Of a stretch of 64,000 nt of DNA, positions 1 to 7,911 are shown in pieces. Source of the DNA: Streptomyces physcomitrii (GTDB taxonomy: Bacteria; Actinomycetota; Actinomycetes; Streptomycetales; Streptomycetaceae). The notes below the pieces were generated by a model that made no database searches, was not told the origin of the DNA, and saw only the letters and a list, made by a program, of their open reading frames with translations. Both the position numbers and the translations under genes were made by a program. The first letter of the stretch is position 1; every line of letters starts with the position of its first letter. The stretch spans positions 186,001 to 250,000 of the forward strand of contig NZ_JAAWWP010000012.1 of the NCBI RefSeq assembly GCF_012273655.1, read 5' to 3'.

Positions 1-116
1 GAGTCACCCGGGCATCATGCCGCACCCCACCGACAGCGCCCTCACGCTCCGCGTCCGTACCTCGCGATTGGTGCAAATCAAGCCAGAAGGGGAAGCTGTG
101 ACCTGCGGCACTGGCT

Positions 117-135
117 GGTTTGACGCGTGTAAACC
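117..135. promoter_or_regulatory. Inverted-repeat arms upstream of the osmoprotectant transporter
   Basis: GGTTT (117-121) and AAACC (131-135) flank 9 nt in the region ahead of the ABC operon. The centre is not symmetric, so only the arms pair. It could be a regulator site or part of a stress-type promoter. No convincing -35/-10 pair was found between 1 and 266. This is a weak call. Confidence 0.2.
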
Positions 136-266
136 GGGGCAGGCGCGCACGCGGTGTGGACCGGCCCCGCCCAGTTGCGGCCGGCTGATGCGGGCAGAAC
201 CCGTTCCACACCCCGGCCTGCGACCGGGGAGACGCGGGCCCGCTTCGCTCGACCCGAGAGGTGCAT

Positions 267-1418
267 GTGTCCAGACTGCAAGCAGAGCATCTGTACAAGG
301 TGTTCGGCAGACGAGCCGCTGACGCGGTGGAGAAACTGAAGGGCGGTGCGGACCGCGAGGAAATGCGGGCCGAGGGGACCACCGCCGCCGTCATCGACGC
401 GTCCTTCACCGTCGAGCCAGGGCAGATATTCGTGGTCATGGGCCTCTCCGGCTCCGGCAAGTCCACGCTGCTGCGGATGCTGAACGGGCTGCTCGAACCG
501 ACATCGGGCCAGGTCCTCTTCGACGGGCAGGACCTGACCGCACTCGGCGCCCGGGAGCTGCGCCGCGTACGGGCCACCCGGATCAGCATGGTCTTCCAGC
601 ACTTCGCGCTCTTCCCGCACCGCAGCGTCCTGGAGAACGCCGCCTACGGCCTGGAGGTCCAGGGCGTGGCGCGGTCCGAGCGGGAGCGGCGGGCCACCGA
701 GGCCCTGGAGCTGGCCGGGCTCAAGGGCTGGGAGAAGTCCTGGCCCGACGAGCTGTCCGGCGGCATGCAGCAGCGCGTGGGCCTGGCCCGGGCGCTGGCC
801 ACCGACGCCGACCTGCTGCTCATGGACGAGTCCTTCAGCGCGCTCGACCCGCTGATCCGCCGGGACATGCAGGACCAGCTCCTGGAACTCCAGCGGCGGC
901 TGAAGAAGACCATCGTCTTCATCACCCACGACCTCAACGAGGCGATGCGCCTCGGCGACCGCATCGCGGTCATGCGCGACGGCCGCATCGTGCAGACCGG
1001 CACCGCGGAAGACATCCTTGTCACCCCCGCCAACGACTATGTCGCCGCCTTCACCCAGGACGTCGACCGCTCCCGGGTGCTCACCGCGGGCGCGGTGATG
1101 GCCGACCCCGAGGAGGCCTTCGGGACCAGGACTGCGGGCGGCAAGGAGCTGCGGACCGCCGAGGACGTCCTCGCCGCGGCCCCCGCCACGGTGCGCGAGC
1201 ACACCCCCGTACTGGAGCTGTTCACCCCCTGTGCGGGCAGCGAGACCCCGGTCGCCGTCACCGACGCCGAGGGCCGCCTCACGGGTGTGGTCACCCGGCA
1301 GCGGCTGCTCGCCGTGCTCGGGGACCCGATGCCGCCGGAGGAGCCCGCGGCAGCGGCGCCCCCGGTGGCCATCGGCAAGGACGACAGCGACACGGGCAAG
1401 GTGAGCGCGGGTGCCTAG
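267..1418 (+). CDS. Glycine betaine/proline-type ABC transporter ATP-binding protein
   Basis: ATPase of an osmoprotectant importer (ProV/OpuAA family) that energises uptake of betaine-like solutes at the membrane. Walker A (GLSGSGKST, residues about 59-67), signature LSGGMQQR, Walker B ending LLLMDE and the H-loop histidine (FITHD) are all visible. The family's N-terminal extension precedes Walker A, and a CBS-like regulatory segment lies at about 310-370. GTG at 267 is chosen because GAGAGG sits 5 nt upstream; GTG at 261 is in frame and would add two residues. The 3' end overlaps the permease gene by 8 nt, so the two are translationally coupled. Family assignment is strong; the exact substrate is inferred. 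Confidence 0.9.
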   Translation: MSRLQAEHLYKVFGRRAADAVEKLKGGADREEMRAEGTTAAVIDASFTVEPGQIFVVMGLSGSGKSTLLRMLNGLLEPTSGQVLFDGQDLTALGARELRRVRATRISMVFQHFALFPHRSVLENAAYGLEVQGVARSERERRATEALELAGLKGWEKSWPDELSGGMQQRVGLARALATDADLLLMDESFSALDPLIRRDMQDQLLELQRRLKKTIVFITHDLNEAMRLGDRIAVMRDGRIVQTGTAEDILVTPANDYVAAFTQDVDRSRVLTAGAVMADPEEAFGTRTAGGKELRTAEDVLAAAPATVREHTPVLELFTPCAGSETPVAVTDAEGRLTGVVTRQRLLAVLGDPMPPEEPAAAAPPVAIGKDDSDTGKVSAGA

Positions 1419-4017
1419 GATTCCTCTCGGCGACTGGGTCGACAGCGGGGTCGACTGGCTCGTCGACCACATGGCCTGGCTCTTCGACTTCGTGAAGTCG
1501 GTCTGCAACGGGATGTACGACGCCATCGACGGGGTGCTCACCGCGCCCGAGCCGATGCTGCTCGCGGGCATCCTCGCGGTTCTCGCCTTCTGGCTGCGCG
1601 GCCTGACCGGCGGCGTGCTCGCCTTCGCGGGCTTCCTGCTCATCGACTCCCTCGAACTGTGGGAGGACGCGATGGGCACCCTCTCACTCGTCCTGGTCGC
1701 GACGATCATCGCGCTGCTGATCTCGGTACCGCTCGGGATCTGGGCCGCGCGCTCGAACACGGTCAGCGCGGTCGTACGGCCCGTCCTGGACCTGATGCAG
1801 ACCATGCCGGCCATGGTCTACCTCATCCCGGCCATGCTCTTCGTGGGCCTCGGCGTCCCGGCGGGCATCGTCGCCACCCTGATCTTCGCCCTGCCGCCCG
1901 GGGTGCGGATGACCGAACTCGGCATCCGCCAGGTCGACAAGGAACTCGTCGAGGCCGCCGAGGCCTTCGGCACCTCGCCGCGCAACACCCTGCTGCGGGT
2001 GCAGCTGCCGCTGGCGCTGCCCACGATCATGGCGGGCGTCAACCAGGTGATCATGCTGGGCCTGTCGATGGTGGTCATCGCGGGCATGGTCGGCACCGGC
2101 GGGCTCGGCGGCGCGGTCAACGAGGCGATCGGCAACCTCGACGTCGGTCTCGGCTTCGAGGCCGGCCTCGGCATCGTCATCATCGCCATCTACCTGGACC
2201 GCCTCACCAGCGCCCTCGGCACCCAGCTCTCCCCGCTCGGCCGCCGCGCCGCCCAGAAGGCCCGTACCACCGGTGGCCTGAAGTTCTGGGACTACCGCCC
2301 GCGCCCCGCGGTCGCGGTCGTCGGTGTCGTCGTCCTCGCGCTGGTCGCGGGCGGCATGGGCGTCTTCGGCACGAGCGACTCCGGGAGCACCGAGGCCTCG
2401 ACCGACGTCGGCCAGGGCAAGGAACTCAGCATGGGCTACGTCCCCTGGGACGACGCCATTGCCTCCACCTACCTGTGGAAGGAGATCCTCGAACAGCGCG
2501 GCTACAAGGTGAAGCCCACCGAGTACACCGCGGGCCCGCTGTACACCGGACTCGCCCAGGGCCAGATCGACTTCCAGACCGACTCCTGGCTGCCGGTCAC
2601 CCACGCCGAGTACTGGAAGAAGTACGGCAAGAAGCTGGAGGACCTCGGCAGCTGGTACGGCCCCACCTCGCTCGAAATCTCGGTGCCCTCCTACGTCAAG
2701 GGTGTGGACTCGCTCGCCGACCTCAAGGGCAAGGGCAGCACCTTCAAGGGCAAGATCATCGGCATCGAGCCCAGTGCGGGCGAGATGGGCCTGCTGAAGA
2801 AGAAGGTGCTCGGCGCGTACGGCCTGGACAAGGAGTACGAGGTCGTGGACGGCTCCACGCCCGCGATGCTCACCGAGCTGAAGCGCGCCTACGCCAAGAA
2901 GCAGCCGGTCGCGGTCGTGCTCTGGTCCCCGCACTGGGCCTACAGCGACTACGACCTCAAGAAGCTCAAGGACCCCGAGAACGCCTGGGGCAAGGGCGAC
3001 GGCATCCACATGACGGCCCGCAAGGGCTTCAGTGAGGAGAACCCGCAGGTCGCCAAGTGGATCAAGAACTTCAAGATGAGCGAGAAGCAGCTCACCGGCC
3101 TGGAGGCCGAGATCCAGAAGAAGGGCGGCAAGGGCAAGGAGCAGGAGGCCGTCCGCTCGTGGCTGAAGAAGAACCCCTCGCTCGTCGACAAGTGGGCGCC
3201 CGTCGCCCAGAAGGGCGAGGGCGAGGCCGCCCGCGCCCTGAACGTCGGCTGGTTCCCGTGGGAGGAGGACATCGCCGTCACCTACCTGTGGAAGGCCGTC
3301 CTCGCGGAGCGCGGCTACCGGATGAACCTCAAGCAGTTCGCCGTCGGCCCGGTCTACACGGCGCTGGCGCGGGGTGATCTGGACCTCCAGTTCGACGGCT
3401 GGCTGCCGTACGCGCAGAAGTCGTACTGGGACAAGAACAAGGAGAACCTCAAGGATCTCGGCAGCTGGTACTCGCCCACCTCGCTGGAGGTGGCGGTGCC
3501 CTCGTACGTCAAGGGCGTGAAGTCGCTCGCCGATCTCAAGGGCAAGGGCGACACCTTCAAGGGCAGGATCATCGGCATCGAGCCGGGCACCGGCGAGATG
3601 AACCTGCTCAAGCAGAAGGTGCTGCCCGGCTACGGCCTGGACAAGGAGTACGAGGTCGTGGACGGCTCCACGCCCGGCATGCTCACCGAGCTGAAGCGCG
3701 CCTACGCCAAGAAGGAGCCGGTCGCGGTCGTGCTGTGGACCCCGCACTGGGCCTACAACGAGTACAAGCTGACCAAGCTGGCCGACCCCAAGGGGCACTT
3801 CGGGACGGGCAATACGATCCGGACCATCTCCAGCAAGAAGTTCCCCGAGCAGTACCCGCGGCTCACCAAGTGGATCAAGGACTTCAAGATGAGCGAGAAG
3901 GAACTCGCCGGTCTGGAGAACGAGATCAAGGACCGCGGCAAGGGCAAGGAAGAGGAGGCCGTCGCCGCCTGGATGAAGCAGCACCCGGGCATCGTCGACC
4001 GGATGGCGCCGATGTAG
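1411..4017 (+). CDS. ABC permease fused to two tandem betaine-type substrate-binding domains
   Basis: An 868-residue fusion. Residues about 40-280 form a ProW-like permease with several membrane spans and an EAA-type loop (VEAAEAFGTS). A further membrane helix at about 300-320 anchors two consecutive OpuAC-type binding domains outside the cell (about 335-600 and 605-868). Each domain starts with a G-[YW]-[VF]-PW motif and repeats the segments GTYTAL/GPLYTGLA-like, SYVKGV, GKIIGIEP-like and YEVVDGSTP. Long nucleotide stretches are identical between the halves, which suggests recent duplication or gene conversion. GTG at 1411 overlaps the ATPase gene. Fused binding domains are known in OpuA-type systems; two copies per permease chain are less usual. 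With a dimeric permease there would be four binding domains per transporter. Confidence 0.9.
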   Translation: MPRIPLGDWVDSGVDWLVDHMAWLFDFVKSVCNGMYDAIDGVLTAPEPMLLAGILAVLAFWLRGLTGGVLAFAGFLLIDSLELWEDAMGTLSLVLVATIIALLISVPLGIWAARSNTVSAVVRPVLDLMQTMPAMVYLIPAMLFVGLGVPAGIVATLIFALPPGVRMTELGIRQVDKELVEAAEAFGTSPRNTLLRVQLPLALPTIMAGVNQVIMLGLSMVVIAGMVGTGGLGGAVNEAIGNLDVGLGFEAGLGIVIIAIYLDRLTSALGTQLSPLGRRAAQKARTTGGLKFWDYRPRPAVAVVGVVVLALVAGGMGVFGTSDSGSTEASTDVGQGKELSMGYVPWDDAIASTYLWKEILEQRGYKVKPTEYTAGPLYTGLAQGQIDFQTDSWLPVTHAEYWKKYGKKLEDLGSWYGPTSLEISVPSYVKGVDSLADLKGKGSTFKGKIIGIEPSAGEMGLLKKKVLGAYGLDKEYEVVDGSTPAMLTELKRAYAKKQPVAVVLWSPHWAYSDYDLKKLKDPENAWGKGDGIHMTARKGFSEENPQVAKWIKNFKMSEKQLTGLEAEIQKKGGKGKEQEAVRSWLKKNPSLVDKWAPVAQKGEGEAARALNVGWFPWEEDIAVTYLWKAVLAERGYRMNLKQFAVGPVYTALARGDLDLQFDGWLPYAQKSYWDKNKENLKDLGSWYSPTSLEVAVPSYVKGVKSLADLKGKGDTFKGRIIGIEPGTGEMNLLKQKVLPGYGLDKEYEVVDGSTPGMLTELKRAYAKKEPVAVVLWTPHWAYNEYKLTKLADPKGHFGTGNTIRTISSKKFPEQYPRLTKWIKDFKMSEKELAGLENEIKDRGKGKEEEAVAAWMKQHPGIVDRMAPM

Positions 4018-4029
4018 CGGCGCGAGGGG

Positions 4030-4056
4030 CCGGTCCCCCCGCGAGGCGGGGACCGG
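4030..4056 (+). terminator. Hairpin after the osmoprotectant operon
   Basis: A 9-bp perfect stem, CCGGTCCCC (4030-4038) with GGGGACCGG (4048-4056), has a 9-nt loop and lies 12 nt after the stop codon. There is no T tract, as is usual for high-GC actinobacteria. Confidence 0.55.
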
Positions 4057-4069
4057 AGCACTCCGGGTG

Positions 4070-4105
4070 AAGGGCGGGCACCGCTGTGTGGCGGGGCCCG
4101 CCCTT
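4070..4105 (+). terminator. Second hairpin after the osmoprotectant operon
   Basis: AAGGGCGGGC (4070-4079) pairs with GCCCGCCCTT (4096-4105), a perfect 10-bp stem. With the hairpin just upstream it makes a tandem terminator. The rest of the 4018-4369 gap shows only the region ahead of the XRE-cupin gene, and no further gene. Confidence 0.6.
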
Positions 4106-4369
4106 CGGCGTGAGCGGCCGGGTACCGGCCGTGGCCGGGGGGCCCGCCAGGATGCCGTAGGGACACAGCTTGGCGGCCGACCGGTACCGGTTGGGCGGAA
4201 ATCGGGGAAAACCATCGCCGCGGCCCGGATTTCACGAGACTGTGTGCACGCCAAGAGGACGGAGCCCGGGTTCCGCTTGCGGATGGTGCGTAAGGTGCAG
4301 AGAGACACACCGGATCGCGGCCCGTTCGCAGCACGGCCGCGGGGCGAGGCACGGGAGGGAGTGGGGGCG

Positions 4370-4936
4370 ATGGACGACAAGGAGAACCGCCGGGTGGGAG
4401 CGGCCGTCCGCAGGCGCCGCCGTTCGCTGCACCTCACCCTGGCCACCGTCGCCGAGCGCAGCGGGCTGTCCGTGCCCTTCCTCAGCCAGGTCGAGAACGA
4501 CCGGGCCCGCCCGAGCGCCCAGTCCCTGCAGAAGGTCGCCGACGCCCTCGGCACCACCGCCGTGGAACTCCTCGACGCCGCCGACCCGGCCCGCGAGGTG
4601 GACCTGCTGCGCGCCGAGGCCGAACCGGAACCGGCGGCCGGATCCCGGGTCCGCGCCCTGGTCCGCGGCCGCCACCAGCTGCACGCCCTGGAGTTCACCG
4701 GCGACCACGACGGCCGCCGCGAATTCCAGCACCGCAACGACGAGTTGCTCTATGTCGCGGACGGCGCCGTCGAGGTGGAGGCCGAGGGCCGCGCCTACCG
4801 CCTGGTGCGCGGCGACACCCTCTACCTGACCGGCGGCGTCCGCCACCGCTGGCGGGCCACCGTGCCGGACACCCGGGTCCTGGTGGTCGCGGTGGCCGGG
4901 CACATCGACGCGATCGAGGAGCGCGGGCGGAGCTGA
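4370..4936 (+). CDS. XRE-family regulator with C-terminal cupin domain
   Basis: 188 residues. An Arg-rich N-terminus leads into a Cro/C1-type helix-turn-helix (about 10-65; TLATVAERSGLSVPFLSQVEN). A cupin-2 beta-barrel (about 105-175) follows, with HRNDELLYVADG and VRHRWRA. Such proteins are DNA-binding regulators whose cupin senses a small ligand. ATG at 4370 follows GGGAGGGA with good spacing; GTG at 4361 is an in-frame alternative. The preceding two hairpins separate it from the betaine transporter, so co-regulation is possible but not shown. The target genes are unknown. Confidence 0.85.
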   Translation: MDDKENRRVGAAVRRRRRSLHLTLATVAERSGLSVPFLSQVENDRARPSAQSLQKVADALGTTAVELLDAADPAREVDLLRAEAEPEPAAGSRVRALVRGRHQLHALEFTGDHDGRREFQHRNDELLYVADGAVEVEAEGRAYRLVRGDTLYLTGGVRHRWRATVPDTRVLVVAVAGHIDAIEERGRS

Positions 4937-5031
4937 GGCGCTCTCCGCCGCCGGGGTGCCCCAGGTCGGTGCGTGAGGTCCGGGCCGCGCCCGCCCGCAT
5001 CCGTGTCCCGCTCCGCGCGGCCCCGCACGCC

Positions 5032-5139
5032 GCCGTCCGGTCTCCGCCTCCCGCCACCGCGCGGCCTTCGCCTCCCGCCGCCGTCCGGCCTTCGCCTCTC
5101 GCCGCCGTCCGGCGTCCGCCTCCCGCCACCGCGCGGGCC
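5032..5139. repeat. 24-bp intergenic tandem repeat, 4.4 copies
   Basis: Units at 5032-5055, 5056-5079, 5080-5103 and 5104-5127, then a partial fifth. The heads alternate GCCGTCCGG and ACCGCGCGG, and the tails are CCGCCTCCCGCC-like. The array lies between the XRE-cupin stop and the end of the kcsA-like gene. It has no spacers, so it is not CRISPR. Confidence 0.75.
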
Positions 5140-5182
5140 GGTCCCTACGCTCCGTAGTACCGATCCGCCCGCGAAGCACCGC

Positions 5183-5695
5183 TCACCCGTCCTGCGGACC
5201 GCCGCCGCCCTGACCCCCGGCGAGCGCCTCCTCCAGCCGGTCGAAGCGCCGGTGCAGGGAGCGCACCGTGTCCTCCGCGTCCCCGGCGGCGTCCTGGGCG
5301 AGTCGCCGCGCCTCGTGCTCCGCCTTGTGCAGCAGCCGGGCCCGGCGCTGCTCGTGGCCGACGAACCAGGTCGCGAGGGCCGCGGTCACCATCCCGAAGG
5401 TGGTGATGCCGACGCCCATCACCACCAGGGCGACGATCCGGCCCCAGAGGGTGACCGGGTAGAGGTCGCCGTAGCCCACGGTGGTGGCCGTCTCCACCGC
5501 CCACCACAGCGCCTTGGGATAGTCGGTGATGTTGGCGCCGGACGCGCCCTCCTCGGCGGCGACCACCGCCCAGGAGGAGACGAAGACCGTGACGAGCAGC
5601 GAGAGCGTCGCGGTCCCGGCGGCCTTGAGGTGCAAGGAGCGGTGCTCGCCGCCCAGGAAGAGCCCGAGCATGCGGTTGAAGATCCCCGGCTGCAT
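5183..5695 (-). CDS. kcsA: KcsA-type pH-gated potassium channel
   Basis: 170-residue two-helix potassium channel subunit (a tetramer in the membrane) conducting K+. The selectivity filter TTVGYGD sits in WWAVETATTVGYGDLYPVTLWGR, retaining the KcsA residues E71, D80 and the WW pair. The inner helix continues to ATWFVGHEQRR. The pH-sensor His of KcsA (H25) is kept in SLHLKAAG, and E118 is kept in HEQ. KcsA E120 is Arg here. The C-terminal helix ends RSLHRRFDRLEEALAG, closely like KcsA's bundle. I chose ATG 5695 rather than longer starts because the upstream frame runs through a 22-bp tandem repeat whose period is not a multiple of three. No clear ribosome site is visible. Confidence 0.9.
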   Translation of the reverse strand: MQPGIFNRMLGLFLGGEHRSLHLKAAGTATLSLLVTVFVSSWAVVAAEEGASGANITDYPKALWWAVETATTVGYGDLYPVTLWGRIVALVVMGVGITTFGMVTAALATWFVGHEQRRARLLHKAEHEARRLAQDAAGDAEDTVRSLHRRFDRLEEALAGGQGGGGPQDG

Positions 5696-5798
5696 GGCGA
5701 CAGCCTGCAACGCGGCGGCCCCCGGACCCGGCTCCGACGCGCCCGCCCCACCCCGGCCCCGCCCACCGGGCCGCCCGGATTCTCCTCCGCAGGCGCCC

Positions 5799-5864
5799 GT
5801 ATCCCCGTACGGCACCGTCCGGCTCTCCGTACCGGACCGTCCGTATCCCTGTACGGGACCGTCC
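5799..5864. repeat. 22-bp tandem repeat upstream of kcsA, 3 copies
   Basis: Units at 5799-5820, 5821-5842 and 5843-5864, each reading [GT]...CCGTAC..[CG]ACCGTCC. The array lies between the divergent kcsA-like gene and the 5986 gene, so it could affect their shared control region. The period of 22 argues against coding. Confidence 0.75.
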
Positions 5865-5985
5865 GGATCCGGCCACCGACGCATCCGTCCCGGCCCACGG
5901 CCCCGCAGAGATCCCGACCCGTCCGCCCACGCCCCGGACACCCCCTAGGCTCGGCATCCCGGCCGCCGTCCGAAGGAGCGCACCG

Positions 5986-6717
5986 ATGCCGCCTCCCCGA
6001 GTCGTCTCGCTCGTGCCCTCGCTGACCGAGACGCTCGCGGTGAGCGCGCCGGGTGCCCTGGTCGCCGCGACCGACTGGTGCACGCACCCGGCCGGGCTCG
6101 GCGTCCCGCGGATCGGCGGCACCAAGAATCCGCGGGTCGGGGAGATCCTCGCGCTCGCCCCCGAGCTGGTGCTCGCCAACGAGGAGGAGAACCGCGCCCC
6201 GGACCTGGCGGAGCTGCGCGCCGCGGGCATCGAGGTCCTCCTCACCGAGATCCGCACCCTGCCCCAGGCCTTCCGCGAGCTGGCCCGGGTGCTCACCGCC
6301 TGCGGGGTCCCGTCCCGCCCGCGCTGGCTCGACGCCGCCGAGGAGGCCTGGTCCGCGCCGCCCGTCCAGGAGCCCGGGCGTACGGCCGTGGTCCCCGTCT
6401 GGCGGCGGCCCTGGATGGTGCTCGGCCGCGACACCTTCGCCGGGGACCTGCTCGCCCGCCTCGGCGTGCGCAACTTCTACGCCGGGCACGAGGAGCGCTA
6501 CCCCCGGGTGCCGCTGGGGGAGTTGACCTCCGGCGGGGCCGAACTGGTGGTGCTGCCGGACGAGCCGTACCGCTTCACCGCCGAGGACGGGCCCGAGTCC
6601 TTCCCGGTGCCCGCGGCCCTGGTCAGCGGGCGCCACCTCACCTGGTACGGGCCCTCGCTCGCCGAGGCGCCCGCGGTCCTCGCCGCCCAGCTGGGGGCGC
6701 CGCTCCGCCCGGCCTGA
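5986..6717 (+). CDS. Cytosolic helical-backbone metal-receptor-fold protein
   Basis: 243 residues resembling the periplasmic-binding domain of cobalamin/iron-siderophore receptors (BtuF/FecB fold). It opens RVVSLVPSLTETL, then CTHPAGL, IGGTKNPRVGEILALAPELVLANEEENR and RPWMVLGRDTFAGDLLARLG. There is no signal peptide or lipobox, and no ABC permease nearby, so it is probably cytoplasmic rather than a transport receptor. The start has GAAGGAG about 8 nt upstream. It is divergent from the kcsA-like gene. Ligand and role are unknown. Confidence 0.8.
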   Translation: MPPPRVVSLVPSLTETLAVSAPGALVAATDWCTHPAGLGVPRIGGTKNPRVGEILALAPELVLANEEENRAPDLAELRAAGIEVLLTEIRTLPQAFRELARVLTACGVPSRPRWLDAAEEAWSAPPVQEPGRTAVVPVWRRPWMVLGRDTFAGDLLARLGVRNFYAGHEERYPRVPLGELTSGGAELVVLPDEPYRFTAEDGPESFPVPAALVSGRHLTWYGPSLAEAPAVLAAQLGAPLRPA

Positions 6718-6803
6718 GCTTCCGCGCCCGCGAAACGGGCCCCCGGCCGGAACCCGCCGGGGGCGCGTGTACGACCGCTGACCGGGCGTTCTACAGTGCC
6801 GCC

Positions 6804-7781
6804 ATGAGCATGTCGACCCCGCCCGGCTGGTATCCGGATCCCGACGCACCGGGCGCAGAGCGCTGGTGGGACGGCACCACCTGGACCGAGCACCGGCGCA
6901 CCCCCGCGCCGGAGACCGCACCCGGCGGCTTCGGCCCGGCCCAGGGCGGCTTCGGCCCCGCGCAGGGCGACTACCCCACGGCCGCGATGGCCCCGCGCAC
7001 CGACACCAACGGCAGCCGCAGCAAGGTCATCGCCCTGACCGTGGCCGGGGTGGTCCTGGTCGCCGCGATCGCCGCCGGTGCCCTGCTGCTCGGCGAGGAC
7101 GACGAGGACCCCGAGCCGGACCCGGGCCCGACGGCCACCGCCTCCGCCTCGCCGACGCCCACGCCGTCCCCCTCGCCGAGCGAGTCGCAGGAGTCCGAGG
7201 ACCCCGACCCCTCCCGGGCGACCGACCAGCTCAACGGCATCAGCGTGCCCGTACTCGACGGCTGGGAGAAGCCCGACGACTACGCCAGCGACGTCAGCGT
7301 CCTGGTCACCACCCCGCACACCTACGACTGCCCGGGCGACGCCGGATTCTGCCACCACGGCACGGTCAGCAGCCGGACCGCGACCGGCAGCAGCGAGACC
7401 TCCGCGAAGGCCCTCGCCACCAAGGACATCTCCGACGCCGCCGAGAAGGCCTACGGCACCGACGCCCTCGACCGCGAGCCCTTCGACGGCATCACCTCGC
7501 ACAAGCAGGTCAAGTCGGAGCGGGTCACCGTGGCCGGGCGCGAGGGCTATCTGGTCCGCTGGAAGGTGAAGACCGGTGCCGGGCCCGGCGGTTACGTGCA
7601 GTCGGTGGCCTTCCCCTCCAGCACCGGGTCCCAGTCGATGGTCCTGGTGCGGATCGTGGTGGACGCGGGCAAGGACGCGCCCCCGGTCGGCGACATCGAC
7701 AAGTTCGTCGAGGGGATCCGCGGGCTCGGCGAGGAGTCCGGGGACGGCGGCGTCGGCAGCTCCGTCGACCCCGGGGAGTAG
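6804..7781 (+). CDS. DUF2510 membrane-anchored protein with extracellular domain
   Basis: 325 residues. The N-terminal DUF2510 motif is PPGWYPDP...RWWDGTTWTEHRR (about 6-32). A duplicated GGFGPAQ linker, one membrane helix (about 73-96), a Ser/Pro/Thr/Glu-rich spacer and a C-terminal domain of about 180 residues with a CPGDAGFCHHG segment follow. The architecture suggests a cytosolic DUF2510 head and an outward-facing domain. ATG 6804 and ATG 6810 are both possible. TACAGT lies 7-12 nt before the start, so the transcript may be leaderless. Function is unknown. Confidence 0.8.
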   Translation: MSMSTPPGWYPDPDAPGAERWWDGTTWTEHRRTPAPETAPGGFGPAQGGFGPAQGDYPTAAMAPRTDTNGSRSKVIALTVAGVVLVAAIAAGALLLGEDDEDPEPDPGPTATASASPTPTPSPSPSESQESEDPDPSRATDQLNGISVPVLDGWEKPDDYASDVSVLVTTPHTYDCPGDAGFCHHGTVSSRTATGSSETSAKALATKDISDAAEKAYGTDALDREPFDGITSHKQVKSERVTVAGREGYLVRWKVKTGAGPGGYVQSVAFPSSTGSQSMVLVRIVVDAGKDAPPVGDIDKFVEGIRGLGEESGDGGVGSSVDPGE

Positions 7782-7861
7782 GCGCCCGCGGCGCTCCGGA
7801 CGGCACCACGGACCGCCCGGCCCCGCCCGTTGGGGGCTCAACTCGCCCTGCTTCGGGCCTC

Positions 7862-7911
7862 CTAGGCCGTGTCCGGACGCGGCCTAGGTGTGTTGTCCGG
7901 ACACGGCCTAG
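7862..7911. terminator. 17-bp perfect inverted repeat between convergent genes
   Basis: CTAGGCCGTGTCCGGAC (7862-7878) and its exact reverse complement (7895-7911) flank 16 nt that contain another GGCCTAG. The right arm includes the stop codon of the aldolase gene on the other strand. Position and symmetry suit a bidirectional terminator. Confidence 0.7.

Noticed and set aside
1684..4737. Long open frames antisense to real genes, such as the one opposite the betaine permease
   Set aside because: High third-position GC makes long shadows in antisense frames; they contain no family motifs and lie wholly opposite well-supported genes.
5032..5139. CRISPR array
   Set aside because: Units are contiguous without spacers, and no cas gene is in the window.
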